From Dermanyssus gallinae (Eukaryota; Arthropoda; Arachnida; Mesostigmata; Dermanyssidae), in assembly GCA_003439945.1 (NCBI GenBank), contig QVRM01002806.1:1355001-1419000 (forward strand): a DNA stretch of 64,000 nt. Direction: 5' to 3'. The notes beneath the pieces are model-generated. The model did no database searches, was not told where the DNA came from, and was given only the letters and a program-made list of their open reading frames with translations. A program made the translations under genes and the position numbers. This document shows, piece by piece, positions 1 to 11,170 of the stretch; the stretch's first letter is position 1, and every line of letters begins with the position of its first letter.

Positions 1-348
1 GGCGAGCAACTGCAATCAATATAGCATGCTCGACACCATAGTAGAGAAGTGCTATCTAGGAACTTTTAGGAGATTCTGTTTCGTTGGTGGTAGAGTTCAT
101 CAAATACATATTGGGCGTGCTTCCTGTTGGCCCAAGTGATTTTTGAGCCCAACGCCTCTCCGTAGATAGATATATTGCTTTAAGCCTCATCGGTGAGATC
201 AAAACGTACCAGATAGGGGAGACGCACTCATGCAGACCTTTTTGTCAGAACAGGGCTGAAGCAAGCAAAACTTGCGGCAGCTCAATGCATTCTTGCGAAC
301 GCTCAATATATGGGGGACTGGAGGCGGGGCGATAGGTACGCCGTGAGT
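1..348. other. no gene recognised
   Basis: Mixed-composition DNA. I see no recognisable coding exon, RNA gene or repeat here. It lies directly upstream of the TATA-like box at 349. Confidence 0.5.
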
Positions 349-356
349 TATATAAA
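349..356 (+). promoter_or_regulatory. TATA-like box
   Basis: The octamer TATATAAA stands 35 bases before the first ATG (384) of the candidate gene that follows. The spacing would allow a start of transcription near 375-382 with a very short leader. This is a motif match only. TA-rich words are common in this window. Confidence 0.3.
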
Positions 357-383
357 GAAGCCGAGTAACACCGCCGACTACAG

Positions 384-712
384 ATGAGACGGAGCAACAA
401 ACAGCTATGGAGGCGAGGTGAGCGCCAGTCCCAGGGGACAGACTACCGCAGCGATACGGAAACTAAACGCCGCCTTAGATCACCTGTGGCTGTTAGGAAA
501 ATCGGAAAAAAACGAATCGCAACTTTTTTTGCCCAGCATGCATCCCACCCCCGCCACAAGTGACAATAGAGGAAGTGAGAAAAAAGCCATACCGAAGCAA
601 GATGATCAAACGGCCTGACCCTTACGGTGATCGACCGGGAACGGCTAAAGCCTTTGCCAGAATGAGGCCGTCTTACGAAAGCATGGTAGATGGCCGGACG
701 TGTTACGAATGA
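384..712 (+). CDS. candidate small two-exon gene, unknown product
   Basis: Not recognised. A possible first exon 384..417 begins ATGAGACGG and ends at a good donor, GAG|GTGAGC. A pyrimidine-rich acceptor (TTTTTTTGCCCAG) ends at 536. Joining 384..417 to 537..712 keeps one open frame of 69 residues ending in TGA at 710-712. The product would be basic, with a proline run (IPPPPQ), a lysine/arginine-rich middle (residues about 22-35) and an end in RTCYE. The intron would be 119 bases. A second ATG (407) spliced the same way gives a different 30-residue frame. Neither shows a known domain, signal peptide or membrane segment. The case rests on TATA box, donor, acceptor and frame agreeing. It could equally be chance, or part of a longer gene with further exons. 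Confidence 0.27.
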
Positions 713-2043
713 ATGTCAGATAGAGACTCAGCATCATACCGTCCGCTCTGCTGCTGGTTACGAACGTGTCGTATTAAATTTGCTAGTAACGGAGGAGGTT
801 ACCATTCCGTTTAACAATATTTGGTGGATATTTTGGTGTGCCAGCTGCTTCCGCGACACAGTAGATGGCGGCTGGCAGCCCGGGGTCGCTTTGAAAGAAT
901 TCTAGCCAGTCGGAGGCCGATTGGAGAGTTCCAGATCCATGTGAGCACGTTTGCTCAACGTTTGTGGCGACGAGTTTAATTTTATTGTCGATATGGTTGC
1001 TGCCGCTGCTGCTGCAGCCACTTCAGTCACTTCCACCACCATCGCTACTTTAACATCGTGATATTAAAATTAAGACAGCGCTCATTTCAGCTATGTCTGA
1101 TCTTTTTTCGATCTTCTTGACTCTGCTTTGACTTCTGATCTTGCCTATGCCATTATCATCATTTTCGTCGTCGTCACCGTTATCGTTTTTTCACTCGCTC
1201 TCTGTGTTTATGCCCATGATATAATCTCATTCTTTACCTTTATGACCACACGTATCCTGGGACCACACGTCATCTGAAGTAAGTTCGTAAGTAAGTTCGG
1301 ACGTCGTTGCAAAGGCGCTTCGCTTCACAACCTAAAAAGTGTTTTTACAAATATGCAATTGCGTCGTCTAGACTTCTCGACTCGACTGGCTGGCTTAATG
1401 GAGCTACTTGGATCGCATCGCGTCGTTCCGTCCTGCCCCGGCGTCGACGTCTGGTACGTGAACGCATTGACTGTAAGATCTGGACGTGCGCTCCTTGAAC
1501 GTTGGCCGTTATCCTTTGCGGCCGCCACCGCTGCCGATGCTACCGCTAACAACTGCAGATGATTACTTCTGACGCTGCTTCTGATGACTCGTGACGCTAG
1601 CAAAAGAGTACGGCATATCGATGGCACAAGACCCACAGCGACCAGCGATCAAAAGCGACACTCTCTACGAAGCCTCTACTCGCTTGGTCGAGGACGTCGA
1701 CCGTGATGATGACGCGATGACTGCAGGTGAGTGACGGCCATCAAGATTACGATGAGCCGGCCGCCGACAGTGAATGGTTGGCATTGGAGTGATATTGTTC
1801 GACGCTTGACTCGAAGTAGCTGACGCATTAGTGACATCGAGGAACTATGCCTGCTTGCCGGCCTGCTGGTGGATTTGGGGTTGGGGAGCTGTCGTCGGCT
1901 ACCACCGCCACTATCACGTCTAGTGCTGCTGCTGCTTCCCCCGCCACCATCGGTCCCCCGGTTCCCATCGTTGTCACCATTCGTTGTGGCCTGTGAGGCG
2001 TGTCGAACCCCCGGCGAACTTCCACCCGATCGACTAACTGAAT
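713..2043. other. GC-richer DNA with CTG/CAG-type triplets, no gene assigned
   Basis: Composition is clearly richer in G+C than the following 6-20 kb, with short CTG/GCC triplet runs (for example near 990-1020 and 1900-1960). Several frames stay open for 60-100 codons on both strands across 1300-1640. They overlap each other, most lack an ATG, and none has a recognisable domain. It could be promoter or untranslated-exon territory of a host gene, but nothing in the sequence proves it. Confidence 0.4.
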
Positions 2044-2079
2044 ACTACGACTACTACTACTACTACTACTAGTACTACA
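2043..2079. repeat. (TAC)n microsatellite
   Basis: About eleven near-perfect TAC units with two interruptions. Confidence 0.9.
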
Positions 2080-2229
2080 ATGACAGCTAGTTCTACTACC
2101 AATACTGGTACTCTTGCTTTCATTGTAACCTCGGTGCTCACAGCGTTCGCCACTCGTTCGCTGCGATGACAGCGACTAGCGGAGCTGTCAATAGCTGAAG
2201 TCTCTTGTCAACGACCGTATCAACACCAA

Positions 2230-2246
2230 ATAATGATAATAATAAC

Positions 2247-2285
<39 letters not shown>
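2230..2285. repeat. (AAT)n microsatellite
   Basis: About 18 AAT units, slightly interrupted at the left edge. Both strands read open through it only because the triplet contains no stop in those frames. Confidence 0.9.
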
Positions 2286-2289
2286 CTAC

Positions 2290-3587
2290 ATCATCATCAT
2301 CGTGTTGGCATCACCAGCAAAAAATAACAATAACAGCAAAAATGAGCAACAGCAGCAACACCAATACGACAATGACGCCATCATAACCAACACAACATCA
2401 ATATCACCAATAACATCATCTTCATCATCACCGCCACCACTGACGTTGCTTTTTTGTTTTACAGAGGGCCAGGAACACAAATGCATAATGCACACCCTTT
2501 GGTCTGAGTAGTGTGGGACTCTCAACCCCACTAAAAACCGGGTATCCCCTAACCTACATAACCAGGATTGTATTACCACTGATGCTGCTATCGTGACAAT
2601 ACTAACAGTCACATACAAGTATTCAGTAATTAATGATTAAGGATGACTGCAACAGCATGATGATTAGAAACCATAGGAACTATCAAACATTATTCGACGG
2701 TATGTAAAATGACCAACACAAGATAGAAGAGGTTGAGAAACACAAGGAAGAGGTGAGGAGAGAGAGAAGGTGGCAAGAAGAAAAAGCAAAAGAAGGCGTG
2801 AGTGCATGTGATCGAGTGCGCGGGCAAGAGAAATGAGCCCATTTGTGACAGCTGTCACCGACGTTATGCGGTGCTCTTCTTTGCTTGCAGATTCCGGCTA
2901 GATGCGTACCACGTGTCCGCGACAGGCAACCCCGGCATGCGTGTATACGTGCACGCCCGCATACTTCTGCATACTTGGCCTGCATAGCGTGCCAGAAATG
3001 GCCGAGCAGGAATCAGAAAGACACAGACAGAAGGGGAGATAGTGTGCCAGCAGGCATATCTACTCGTGGATACTCGTGGAGCTGCATGACTTGTGTCACA
3101 TTGTATGACTTAGCGAAGCATCGGTGGTGAGTCGTTCGGTGGTGGTGGTGGTGGTGGTGAGTTAATTGGCCCTTTAACCCGAAAAAGGAACATCAACGGG
3201 AAAAGCATTTGGCGAACAAATTGTCAGTCACGTCAGACGACAGGTGACAGGTTTACGGCCACGCGCGAAAACGACGGGAAAAAGTGATGATGTTTACGAT
3301 CGTGTCTCGATAGTAATGTTGAGGTTAGGACAGCACAAACAACCAGCGACTCAACTTCCGTGGCAACAACGAAAGGTTCGAGCTGAAATTACCAAGAAAC
3401 TGAAGTAGTGTGCACCCTTTTCACCTACCTGCCTCGTAGTTAGAAATCAGATACGTTCGTACGGCTAGAAACCTGCACACGCGCGCGTCTAGCCTGGCCC
3501 AATAATTGACATATTGTCTTATGAACACACGGCCTTGACAGTTATGCTGCTTGTAGTATTGCTACTTTTCTTTTTAACCCTAGCGTT
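2290..3587. other. no gene recognised
   Basis: Mixed composition with CAA/CAT-rich stretches (2300-2430), a (GTG)n run at 3138-3159 and an acceptor-like pyrimidine tract before 2890. No frame carries a recognisable domain. Confidence 0.4.
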
Positions 3588-3593
3588 ATATAT

Positions 3594-3639
<46 letters not shown>
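3588..3639. repeat. (TA)n microsatellite
   Basis: About 25 TA dinucleotides with one G interruption near the left end. Confidence 0.95.
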
Positions 3640-3642
<3 letters not shown>

Positions 3643-5072
3643 GCTGATAACGAGTGCAAAGAGACACCACTCTCTCTCATAACTTCATCCTGGCAGTTTC
3701 TTGACAGAACGGGGCTTTTCGTATGACACGACAGGTGATGCGAGAGGGGTCAAAAGGTACCTGCCCATCAGCAAGCTTCGCCTCCTTGACGAGCCTTTCT
3801 CCGTGCAACGTAGCGATTCAGCGATTCGTTGTTCTGTGTGTGGTTGCAACAATTACCGACCGGCCGACCGCATGCTAGGTTCTGCCTTGTCGTGAAGTAA
3901 AGGCCGAATGATATACAGTCAAAGAAGTTATAACTTTCTTGGGTTTCGCCCTCCCGCCTCATTACCCCATTTGTTTCTCTGTCCATTTTCCTCTCTCGTT
4001 TTACTTCTCTCTCTCTCTTCATCTCTCTCCATCTCTCCTTCTGCGCTTTTCTATTTGATGGTAACTAGATAACCCCTCTGTGCAGGGTTCGTCTCGTCAA
4101 CACGCTTACATATCACCTTTCCACTTAGGTCGGCTAGCTAGCTACGATCGCGAGGTCATAGAGAGAGGAACTGTGGAGGTCGTTGATGGCGGTAATGATG
4201 GGAAAAAGCGCTGTACGAGTATCTAACCGCTTTTGGCACAGACGCGGCAGTAATAGCAGCAGCAGCCGCAGTAGTAGCAGCCGCCACCGCCGCAGGTTCT
4301 GTTTCTTTTTCATCCTGCTCTTATGCGTTCCCGCCTCTCCCCCAGCTCTCTCCTTCTAATGGTAGCAGTGGCCCGGAACACTCTGAGGCGACGCAGCAGC
4401 GCGTCTTCTCTCGGCCCGCCAGCTCTGCATGCGGCTATTGTGTTGGCGACATCGTCCCGTGACGACGACAAGGGTAGGAATCTAGAGGCAGAGAAGGGAA
4501 CGAGGAAACGCGAGACAGACGTTGGCCTTGCGGCGGAGGTCGCCATTGGAGCACGCTTGTTCGTTCAATGGCGCCTCCATCTCGTCGCCACCTCCTCCTC
4601 CCGGACCAACCTCCACATCGCCGCCATTGAAAAGACCGCCATTGGGCTGGCCGTACGTAGCAGGGATCTACGTTAGCTTTTCGTCGCCCGCCGACCCGCT
4701 AGGTTAGTGCCGCTACCAGAGTCGCGATAAAACTTCCACGGTAAGCCTCGCCCCCCTCCGTCCCCCTCCGATACACGCTGTGATAGCAGCAGCGCTCGTG
4801 CAAGTGTTGAGCGGCTCCGCCAGATGATTGACGGAGCAACAATGACCAGCGTCGAGGTTTCGTGCAGCAGCAGCAGCAGCACTTGTGGTCGTCGTTGTCG
4901 ATGCGCATACTGTGGCGCATTGTGAGCACTGCCGCCACTGTTGCTGCTGGTGCTGTAGGTGTTGCTACTGTTGGTGGGGGTGCTGTTGTTGCCCACGACC
5001 GCGTTGTTCCTCCTGAATCGGCCCTACTATGTCGGTTCGTGTTGTTGTTGTTGTTACTGCAGTGGGGATACT
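3640..5072. other. no gene recognised; pyrimidine-rich then GC-rich
   Basis: Bases 3950-4050 are strongly pyrimidine-rich (CTCTC runs). Bases 4150-5000 form a GC-rich island with CAG/CCG triplets. Overlapping open frames on both strands are low in complexity and carry no known domain. Confidence 0.4.
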
Positions 5073-5172
5073 GCTGTCGTTGTCACTGTTGTTGGGGGTG
5101 TTGCTGTTGTTGTCACTGTTGTTGGGGGTATCGCTGTTGTTGTCATTGTTGTTGGGGGTACTGCTGTCGTTG
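5073..5172. repeat. 30-bp tandem repeat, about 3.3 copies
   Basis: Units start at 5073, 5103, 5133 and (partial) 5163. Each reads GCTGTYGTTGTCAYTGTTGT followed by TGGGGGT and one variable triplet (GTT, ATC, ACT). All three frames stay open through it, which explains overlapping valine/leucine/cysteine-rich frames here. Confidence 0.9.
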
Positions 5173-5264
5173 CCACTTTTGGTTATACACCGAGTTTTTG
5201 TGGTGGTGGCAGTGGTTTCTACTTGTAGGGGCCGCTTCAGCCCTTGCTAGTGTAGCCGTTGTTT

Positions 5265-5278
5265 GGTAGTAGTAGTAA

Positions 5279-5314
<36 letters not shown>
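5265..5314. repeat. (TAG)n microsatellite
   Basis: About 16 TAG units, one interrupted by AAT near the left edge. Confidence 0.92.
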
Positions 5315-5315
<1 letters not shown>

Positions 5316-6061
5316 CGTAGTGATGACGACGACGACCACGATGATGGTGATAGGCTATGACTGTAGGTCCTGGCACATCAACAGAGCACAGCGCATCTTA
5401 CGATGGCGTGGGTTCGATCTATGGAGACTAATCATTGCAGCCGAGCACAATGGAATTGTCTGTCTGCGATAGCGCGCATGCAGTCACATAACGCATCACG
5501 CGTCACACGGGCCCCACCCACGTCACGTTTCCGTTTGCCTGCTTTCCGCCCCTGCAGCTCTTCGGCCAGCCAACGTCGCAGCCTGATAGTCCCGGTGGTG
5601 GTTCACCCAGTAACGACCGACTGACAGACCGACTACCGGCCGAACTCGCTCGAACCCCTTCTTAGCTTACTCCGAAATGTCTCAACTGCTCAACTGGAAT
5701 CAACTGGCCTTGCTTCTTCCCCCTCCCGCAGCCCATTTGAGCTACGCCAATACTAGGAGAGTCGCGATAGCGGTTCTAGCTGCCTGCCGGTGATTGCGGC
5801 AGTGATCAACCGCATCGGCGGCTACCCGACTGGCTGGCGGGGCCTGCACGGGGCGACCCCGACACAGCCACCGGCCACGGCATAAAGGCAAACGGAAAAA
5901 TAGCAATGTCTTCACTTTCTTGCTTTCTTCGACTTCTCGCGCGCTATTTTGTGCCACTGCAACGCTATCCCACTGCCTCGTCTCTGCATCGCCGTATTCG
6001 TTGTTGGCATCAGGCTTCACTGAACTCCTCGTTGTCGGGATGTATATATACATATATATAT
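5315..6061. other. no gene recognised
   Basis: GC-rich on the left, passing into ordinary sequence. No open frame with a recognisable domain was seen. Confidence 0.4.
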
Positions 6062-6128
6062 ATGTAAACAAATGCATACCGTAATACCAACATGCGCGTA
6101 CAGGTGCGCACATTGTGACACTTCTAGC

Positions 6129-6171
<43 letters not shown>

Positions 6172-6236
6172 TGCATACCGTAATACCAACATGCGCGTAC
6201 AGGTGCGCAAATTGTGACACTTCTAGCAGATATATA
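6062..6236. repeat. 99-bp tandem duplication with (TA)n linker
   Basis: A ~70-bp block beginning ATGTAAACAAATGCATACCG occurs at 6062 and again at 6161, differing at one base (CACATTG against CAAATTG). The blocks are joined and flanked by (TA)n. The TA tracts at 6041-6061, 6131-6160 and 6237-6285 probably mediated the duplication. The tyrosine/isoleucine-rich frames across it are microsatellite translation. Confidence 0.92.
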
Positions 6237-6583
6237 CGAGTATATATATATATATATATATATCTCGTATATATATATTTGCATTTTTACGCTACAAAAC
6301 TTTACCCCATCGCGACACCCCCCCTGAACGCGACAAAATCAAGCCTACTCATTTGGGCTCTTTCCAACGACACCTGCCAACTGCTCTCGCATAACTAAAA
6401 GGAGACTATATGCGCCCCAACAGGATTAGTCATTGGGCGATCGTTGTGTATTCTTAAATAGCAAGTTTCGCACCTGCTTACATTAAAAATATCCCCAGCC
6501 TCAGTCTTGATTGTCCACATAGATGGTCGATGGCTCGAATGTCTATAGGTAATTTGTACAGGCCAGTACTGTAGTAGTATGTA

Positions 6584-6586
<3 letters not shown>

Positions 6587-6614
<28 letters not shown>
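6587..6614. repeat. (TA)n microsatellite
   Basis: About 14 TA units. Confidence 0.9.
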
Positions 6615-6732
6615 GGTCCGCCTGGGTGTGATCAAAGTGGCCATTGATATAGTATTGCTCTCATTTGCCGCCAATTAAGGCCGGAAGTTAATTTCGCTGC
6701 GTGGAGATAGGCTGGATTATTCTACCGCGTCA

Positions 6733-7416
6733 ATGCAGCGGGTATTTTTATCAAAGTATGCAACTGCAATATTACAGGGAAGGCACCGTCTGCTCAGCGC
6801 TCTCTGGTCATCGAATGCCCTCTTTGACTATACATTATTCATGTGCTGCATCATTATCTCTGTTGACGAGAAGCAACGCCTCCTAGTCAACCTAAAAATC
6901 TTAAATTTGTTTTACCGGATGACCGCGTATCTTTTGCTCATTTGCATACGCAGTATTGTGCTGAGAGACTTTTGTTTGACGAAATCTGCCCGACGAATCT
7001 GCTGCGTTCCTATGTACTGGAGGATGGCAATTTGCGTTTCCATGAATTTCGCAGCGTTTTTCTCGTATCTCGTAATAGAAGTCTCTCACCAAAGATGTGA
7101 ATGTAGACATATTGTTCATCCTAGTTATTGCGCGATGACACATTTTTCAATGATTGAAGGAGACTCGTTTTCAAACTTGTTGTCTGCCACATTGCCTGCT
7201 TGGCTGACGATTGACGGTTTTGCCGCTTTACAAAGTTTTCTGCTCAAACCATTGATTGCTCTACGCATACGGCGAATATACTTGCTAGTCTCCATTATGC
7301 TGGGCTGGTCTCGAAGTACGATACTAATGATCGGCCTGGAACCTATACAAGGGCATTTTTGCATTCATTACGAGGTCATAGCCCTAATGAATGAGGACGG
7401 GGTGTCCCCTAATTAA
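6733..7416 (+). CDS. 227-codon ORF, unknown
   Basis: Not recognised. The frame opens with ATG at 6733 and runs 227 codons to TAA in AT-rich DNA, longer than expected by chance there. The product would be rich in hydrophobic residues. Hydrophobic stretches lie near residues 35-47, 63-77, 105-118 and 160-190, so a membrane protein is possible. There are also cysteine pairs (RCEC, RICC). I see no conserved receptor or enzyme motif. Two minus-strand frames overlap its middle and show no domain either. No upstream promoter motif or downstream polyadenylation signal stands out. It may be an exon of a host membrane protein, an old gene relic, or chance. Confidence 0.25.
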   Translation: MQRVFLSKYATAILQGRHRLLSALWSSNALFDYTLFMCCIIISVDEKQRLLVNLKILNLFYRMTAYLLLICIRSIVLRDFCLTKSARRICCVPMYWRMAICVSMNFAAFFSYLVIEVSHQRCECRHIVHPSYCAMTHFSMIEGDSFSNLLSATLPAWLTIDGFAALQSFLLKPLIALRIRRIYLLVSIMLGWSRSTILMIGLEPIQGHFCIHYEVIALMNEDGVSPN

Positions 7417-8739
7417 ATTACTCAAGGTGCAGCGTAATCATCGTTGTGGAATAAAATGGACCACACCACGTAGGCTATATTATTCTTCAAAGATTTTGAC
7501 TAAGGCATTATGTGTCATTTATTATTGTACCTCCAATATATATATATATATATATATAATATATTTTTTTTCTGTCAATATGTATATACATAAATAAATA
7601 CACGATGCAATATATAATCATACACCATCCTTCTGAAATACAACTTGGTGAGGGCGTGATCTAGGGGGCTAGCGTGCAAGGCGCGCTTCTAATATACCGG
7701 GGCGTCGTTGGACTAATCTCTGTTACCGATCAAATTTTCTCTAAGCAATGCTCATCAAGAATAGGTGACGCGGAAAAAGCTGCTGAAAGTCAGTGGCCAC
7801 AAGGACCGTTGAAAAAATCCTAGATTCTTCAACAGGCTCGGCTCTCTAGAAGCCGTCTTTCTAAGAATTTGCGAATTAGGTCTGTTACTAATATTAGCAC
7901 CAAAGTAAGCACATAAGGAGATTCACGCTTGTCTTTACTAATGATTTACAGCACCTTGTGTTCGTGCTAAGCAATTCCGCTATTTTTGTGCAATATAAGA
8001 TGCCACTCGGATCCCATCTCCAGCAGTGAGAATACTAGATACATCCATAGGTATATATATATATACATATAGTAAAAGCCATTTACGACTAAACCCACCC
8101 TTAAGCTGAAGCTGAAATTCTATCAAAGACATATGCTTCGAGCTGCGTTTTACTCTGAAACCATTGTTGTTCGAAAAACAGGCAACGTGGGAGCAATCCA
8201 TCCAACTTTGTATTAAGCTATTTCACACTGCATATTACTATGTGGCACATTTACATTTCTTCCACGATATCGTAAAGAGGGAGAACTATTTAATACTACT
8301 ACGTTCACCTGCAAAGCTTCTTCTTAATTGGGCTACCTTTTTATTACGACAGTGAAAAAACACACACGGCACACCAGCAGCAGCAGTAATAATATTAATA
8401 ACCTGGACAGTTTTAAACGGCACTTTACAAACATTTTTGTTTACAAGCATTATATAGTGCAAGTCTCACAGCTCTACAGCTTAAAAAATACAATTATATA
8501 ACGCTCATAGCTTGTGGATTGAGTTTGCATAGTTCTGCCGCAAAGATAGCGATGAATAAGAAGGCAATTGCCACATTCGGTTAGAGTAGCTGTGAAAAGC
8601 GGCGCAGAAGTGCACTACACGCGCTCTCTTAGAGACTGAGGGCTAAGTAAGAGTTCTGGTTAAACTTGATTTCTGTAGCACATTTAACACGTTAGAAAGG
8701 GTCAGGATACTAGTTGCAGTGATGAGGAATAGTCCAACT
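7417..8739. other. AT-rich DNA, no gene recognised
   Basis: Contains a short (TA)n at 7538-7560 and another at 8051-8064. No frame shows a recognisable domain. Confidence 0.45.
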
Positions 8740-9250
8740 GCTTTTGCCTATGGCCTGGCAGAGTTACAGAGGTCCCTGCCTTTTAATTTGAGGCACAACT
8801 TCAACATTGCGTTCCGAAACAGGCATTCAGTTGGGTGACCCGCTGGGCCCTGCTCTACTCAGTCTCGGTATACTAAATCTAGTATCGCAATTACAGAGCC
8901 CTTCTAGCGTGTGGTATCTATATGACGCCACGCTTGTTGGCCACGCGATTATCGCGACAGATTTAATAACAGTGCTGCAGATTGAAGAAGATGGCACACT
9001 GATACTTAATGTTTCAAAATGTGAGATTGTTGCGGTCAAGGGTTCCCTTTAGGGTAGAGGGGTAGCAATTCAGGAGGTCATAGAAATAATTTCTGGTATT
9101 AGGCGGGTGGATCTAATAAACTTAGAAGTTTTGGGGGGCCCGTGAGGCGAAACGAAATTACTCATGCACTTTCTGCGATGAAAGAGGCAAGCGTTGTGTT
9201 TTGCCGTTTGCAGAGGGAATGCGTCTATGTTAGGCGCCATGGGACTTTAA
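8740..9250 (+). pseudogene. relic of RLE-type LINE reverse transcriptase
   Basis: Residue words match the better-preserved elements at 53-58 kb: GIQLGDPLGPALLS (RT motif, normally GxQQGDPLGP), then SVWYLYDATLVG (catalytic YLDD degraded to YLYDA), then LNVSKCEIV (normally LNxxKCEx). The frame breaks at 9050. Another frame continues with a decayed thumb region (LEVLGG). Both ends are missing, and one catalytic aspartate is replaced. This is a dead fragment of roughly the central RT palm. Reverse transcription of an R2/NeSL-like non-LTR element was its ancestral role. Confidence 0.75.
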
Positions 9251-9296
9251 AAGACTTGCAATAATACATTCACGCCTCGCAATTGTAATATTCTTT

Positions 9297-9366
9297 AATA
9301 TATATTAATAAGACAATTTTTATTAATAATAATATTAATAATTATTATTATTATTATTATTATTAG
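9297..9366. repeat. AT/ATT low-complexity tract
   Basis: Short TA run followed by (AAT)n and (ATT)n in series. Confidence 0.85.
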
Positions 9367-10138
9367 CTGTGTTGTTGTTATTGTTAGCTTTTGCAAGTAA
9401 TAATAATCTCACGATTACGTATAGAGAGACGCAAGTCGGAATGACCTCTATACGCTGTCTCCATATATATAGGCATCGTTACTTAAACATTAGCCTAATA
9501 AAAATGTGTGCGGACGACTAGAATTCGTAACGTTATTGGTAGCAGAGTCTCTCATCGCATGGCATGCGGATCGAAGTGAATGCTTCGGCTTTGCGTAAGA
9601 CATGCCGACGGGCTGTTCATTTTAAGAAAGCTTCTGAAGTCGTGAATGCATAGCCGGAGATACGCAATTATGCTTCTTACGGCAATTACTTCCGCGTTTG
9701 CATTCACCGATTTTCAAATACCAAGATACTGAAGCCCGAGGTCATTTCAGTGAACACGTAAACTAGCATTTGTTGTGGTACTTAATGGCTCACAGGTTCT
9801 AATCAAACACTAGATAGTTCTGAACATTAGCTTTACAGCTGCTGATATCTGTATTGGACAGTAATATTGGCAAAAAAACGCATATCTGTTTCTAACAATA
9901 GACGATGATATGAGGCAACTATATTCACTTCGAAGTGACCTTCTTTTCAGCTCACGTGGGTAAAGAACCCACATGATTATTATCGAATAGTGAAAGATTT
10001 CTTACATACTCGAATAACTATTACTGACTATCTGCAAGCATCGTGTGCCATACAACGAAGCAGGCAGGCGCCACTCGCTAAAGCTGTTTTTTTTTATTGC
10101 TCACTAGATAATATTTCAATAAATATAGCCATGCTCGT
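9367..10138. other. no gene recognised
   Basis: AT-rich sequence without a convincing open frame or repeat. Confidence 0.45.

Positions 10139-10172
<34 letters not shown>
10139..10172. repeat. (AT)n microsatellite with palindromic flanks
   Basis: About 16 AT units, flanked by GTTG on the left and CAAC on the right, so the whole tract is an extended palindrome. Confidence 0.9.
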
Positions 10173-10174
<2 letters not shown>

Positions 10175-10267
10175 ACAAGCCTGGCAATTTATATTGCATA
10201 TATATCCAAATATTCATCCAAATATATATTAAAAAGCGCACAATATTCAAACAATTAAACTCGAGCT

Positions 10268-10270
<3 letters not shown>

Positions 10271-10324
<54 letters not shown>
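10271..10324. repeat. (AT)n microsatellite
   Basis: 27 uninterrupted AT units. Confidence 0.97.
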
Positions 10325-10326
<2 letters not shown>

Positions 10327-10378
10327 TGCGATTTGTAACCTGTAAGATACAGCGTCGAATAGGAGTCGGTCAGCTTAA

Positions 10379-10645
10379 AGTCGCAGAATACGCAAAATAA
10401 AGAGACGATTGTCCGTGGATAGACCTTCGGCAACAGCAAGGAGGTTGAAGTCGACCACTCTAAACAGCACCAAAGAAACGATGTTACGCAGTCTCGACGG
10501 CCCGATCCCGTCGTACAACGACTACACGAAGTATAACTATGACTCCATTTCAAGCGTCAAACTACCGAGGAGGGCCACCGTTATCAGAGGCGTCCCGCAG
10601 AAGAAGCAGAGAAAAAAACGAGTGATAAACCTGATACCCGCCTGA
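10379..10645 (+). CDS. coding-like exon candidate, unknown product
   Basis: Not recognised. One frame is open from 10379 to TGA at 10643-10645, with an internal ATG at 10481. From that ATG, third codon positions are mostly C or G in otherwise AT-rich surroundings, which is what a real coding exon would show. The 54 residues after the ATG include PSYNDYTKYNYDS, then a basic end (KKQRKKR). There is no signal peptide and no known domain. An upstream acceptor-like GTCGCAG ends at 10387. It could be the last exon of a host gene or a piece of a mobile-element ORF. Confidence 0.3.
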   Translation, partial: SRRIRKIKRRLSVDRPSATARRLKSTTLNSTKETMLRSLDGPIPSYNDYTKYNYDSISSVKLPRRATVIRGVPQKKQRKKRVINLIPA

Positions 10646-11144
10646 TATCGACTATTCGGGCGGGTGATACTCAAGTGCGCGGTCGGTGTGTGTGTGATCG
10701 GTCGATTCGGAAACAGGGTTTAGTTTGGCTAGAAGAAGAGCCAAAAGAGCATTAAATTCCGAGGCTAACAGTGTAGAATTGCAGGCGCGTGAAGAGTGTA
10801 AAACGAGATTCGCCAACATTTTGAAGCGGCCTAGAAACGTTCGAGTGGGCTGCGTGTAGGATGTGTTGATACGGGAGCTCTCCTGGAGCGCACGGAAAAG
10901 TAACCCTCCGCCGCCCGTCGACATATCTAGTGAGCGTACAGACCCAATCCATCCATCCATCGGGGAATACAGCGTTTCGATGAAATAAGTTGGCGTGATA
11001 AGCCGATAGATAATAACGGCTCTGCGACACACCGAAGCCTGATTTGCATATATCATATTTCACATTATACTGTTCTACTGTATAGTATATATGATTTATA
11101 TATACCTAACTGAAGCGATTAATAAATAAAACAAGTATATAGCA
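10646..11144. other. no gene assigned
   Basis: A short plus-strand frame around 10723-10857 (arginine/alanine-rich, ending in TAG) looks weakly coding. Overlapping minus-strand frames are equally long. I cannot choose between them. Confidence 0.35.
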
Positions 11145-11170
11145 AAAGAGAGAAATACTTACACTCCCGC
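11145..11170 (-). repeat. diverged 28S-like tail
   Basis: Read on the minus strand this is GGCGGGAGTGTAAGTATTTC followed by TCTCTT. It aligns with the 28S-derived head at 11786-11812 over most positions, with a 2-base gap. It lies about 280 bases beyond the 3' end of that element in the same orientation, so it may be the head of an adjoining decayed copy. Confidence 0.4.

Noticed and set aside
4862..5376. Valine/leucine/cysteine-rich frames, all three phases open
   Set aside because: Explained by the 30-bp GTT/CTG tandem repeat and the (TAG)n array.
5742..6398. 180- and 108-codon frames across 5.7-6.4 kb
   Set aside because: They run through (TA)n and a duplicated block; no domain and opposite strands overlap.
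10116..10553. Tyrosine/isoleucine-rich open frames on both strands
   Set aside because: They translate two (AT)n arrays. Only the separate plus frame ending at 10645 looks coding.
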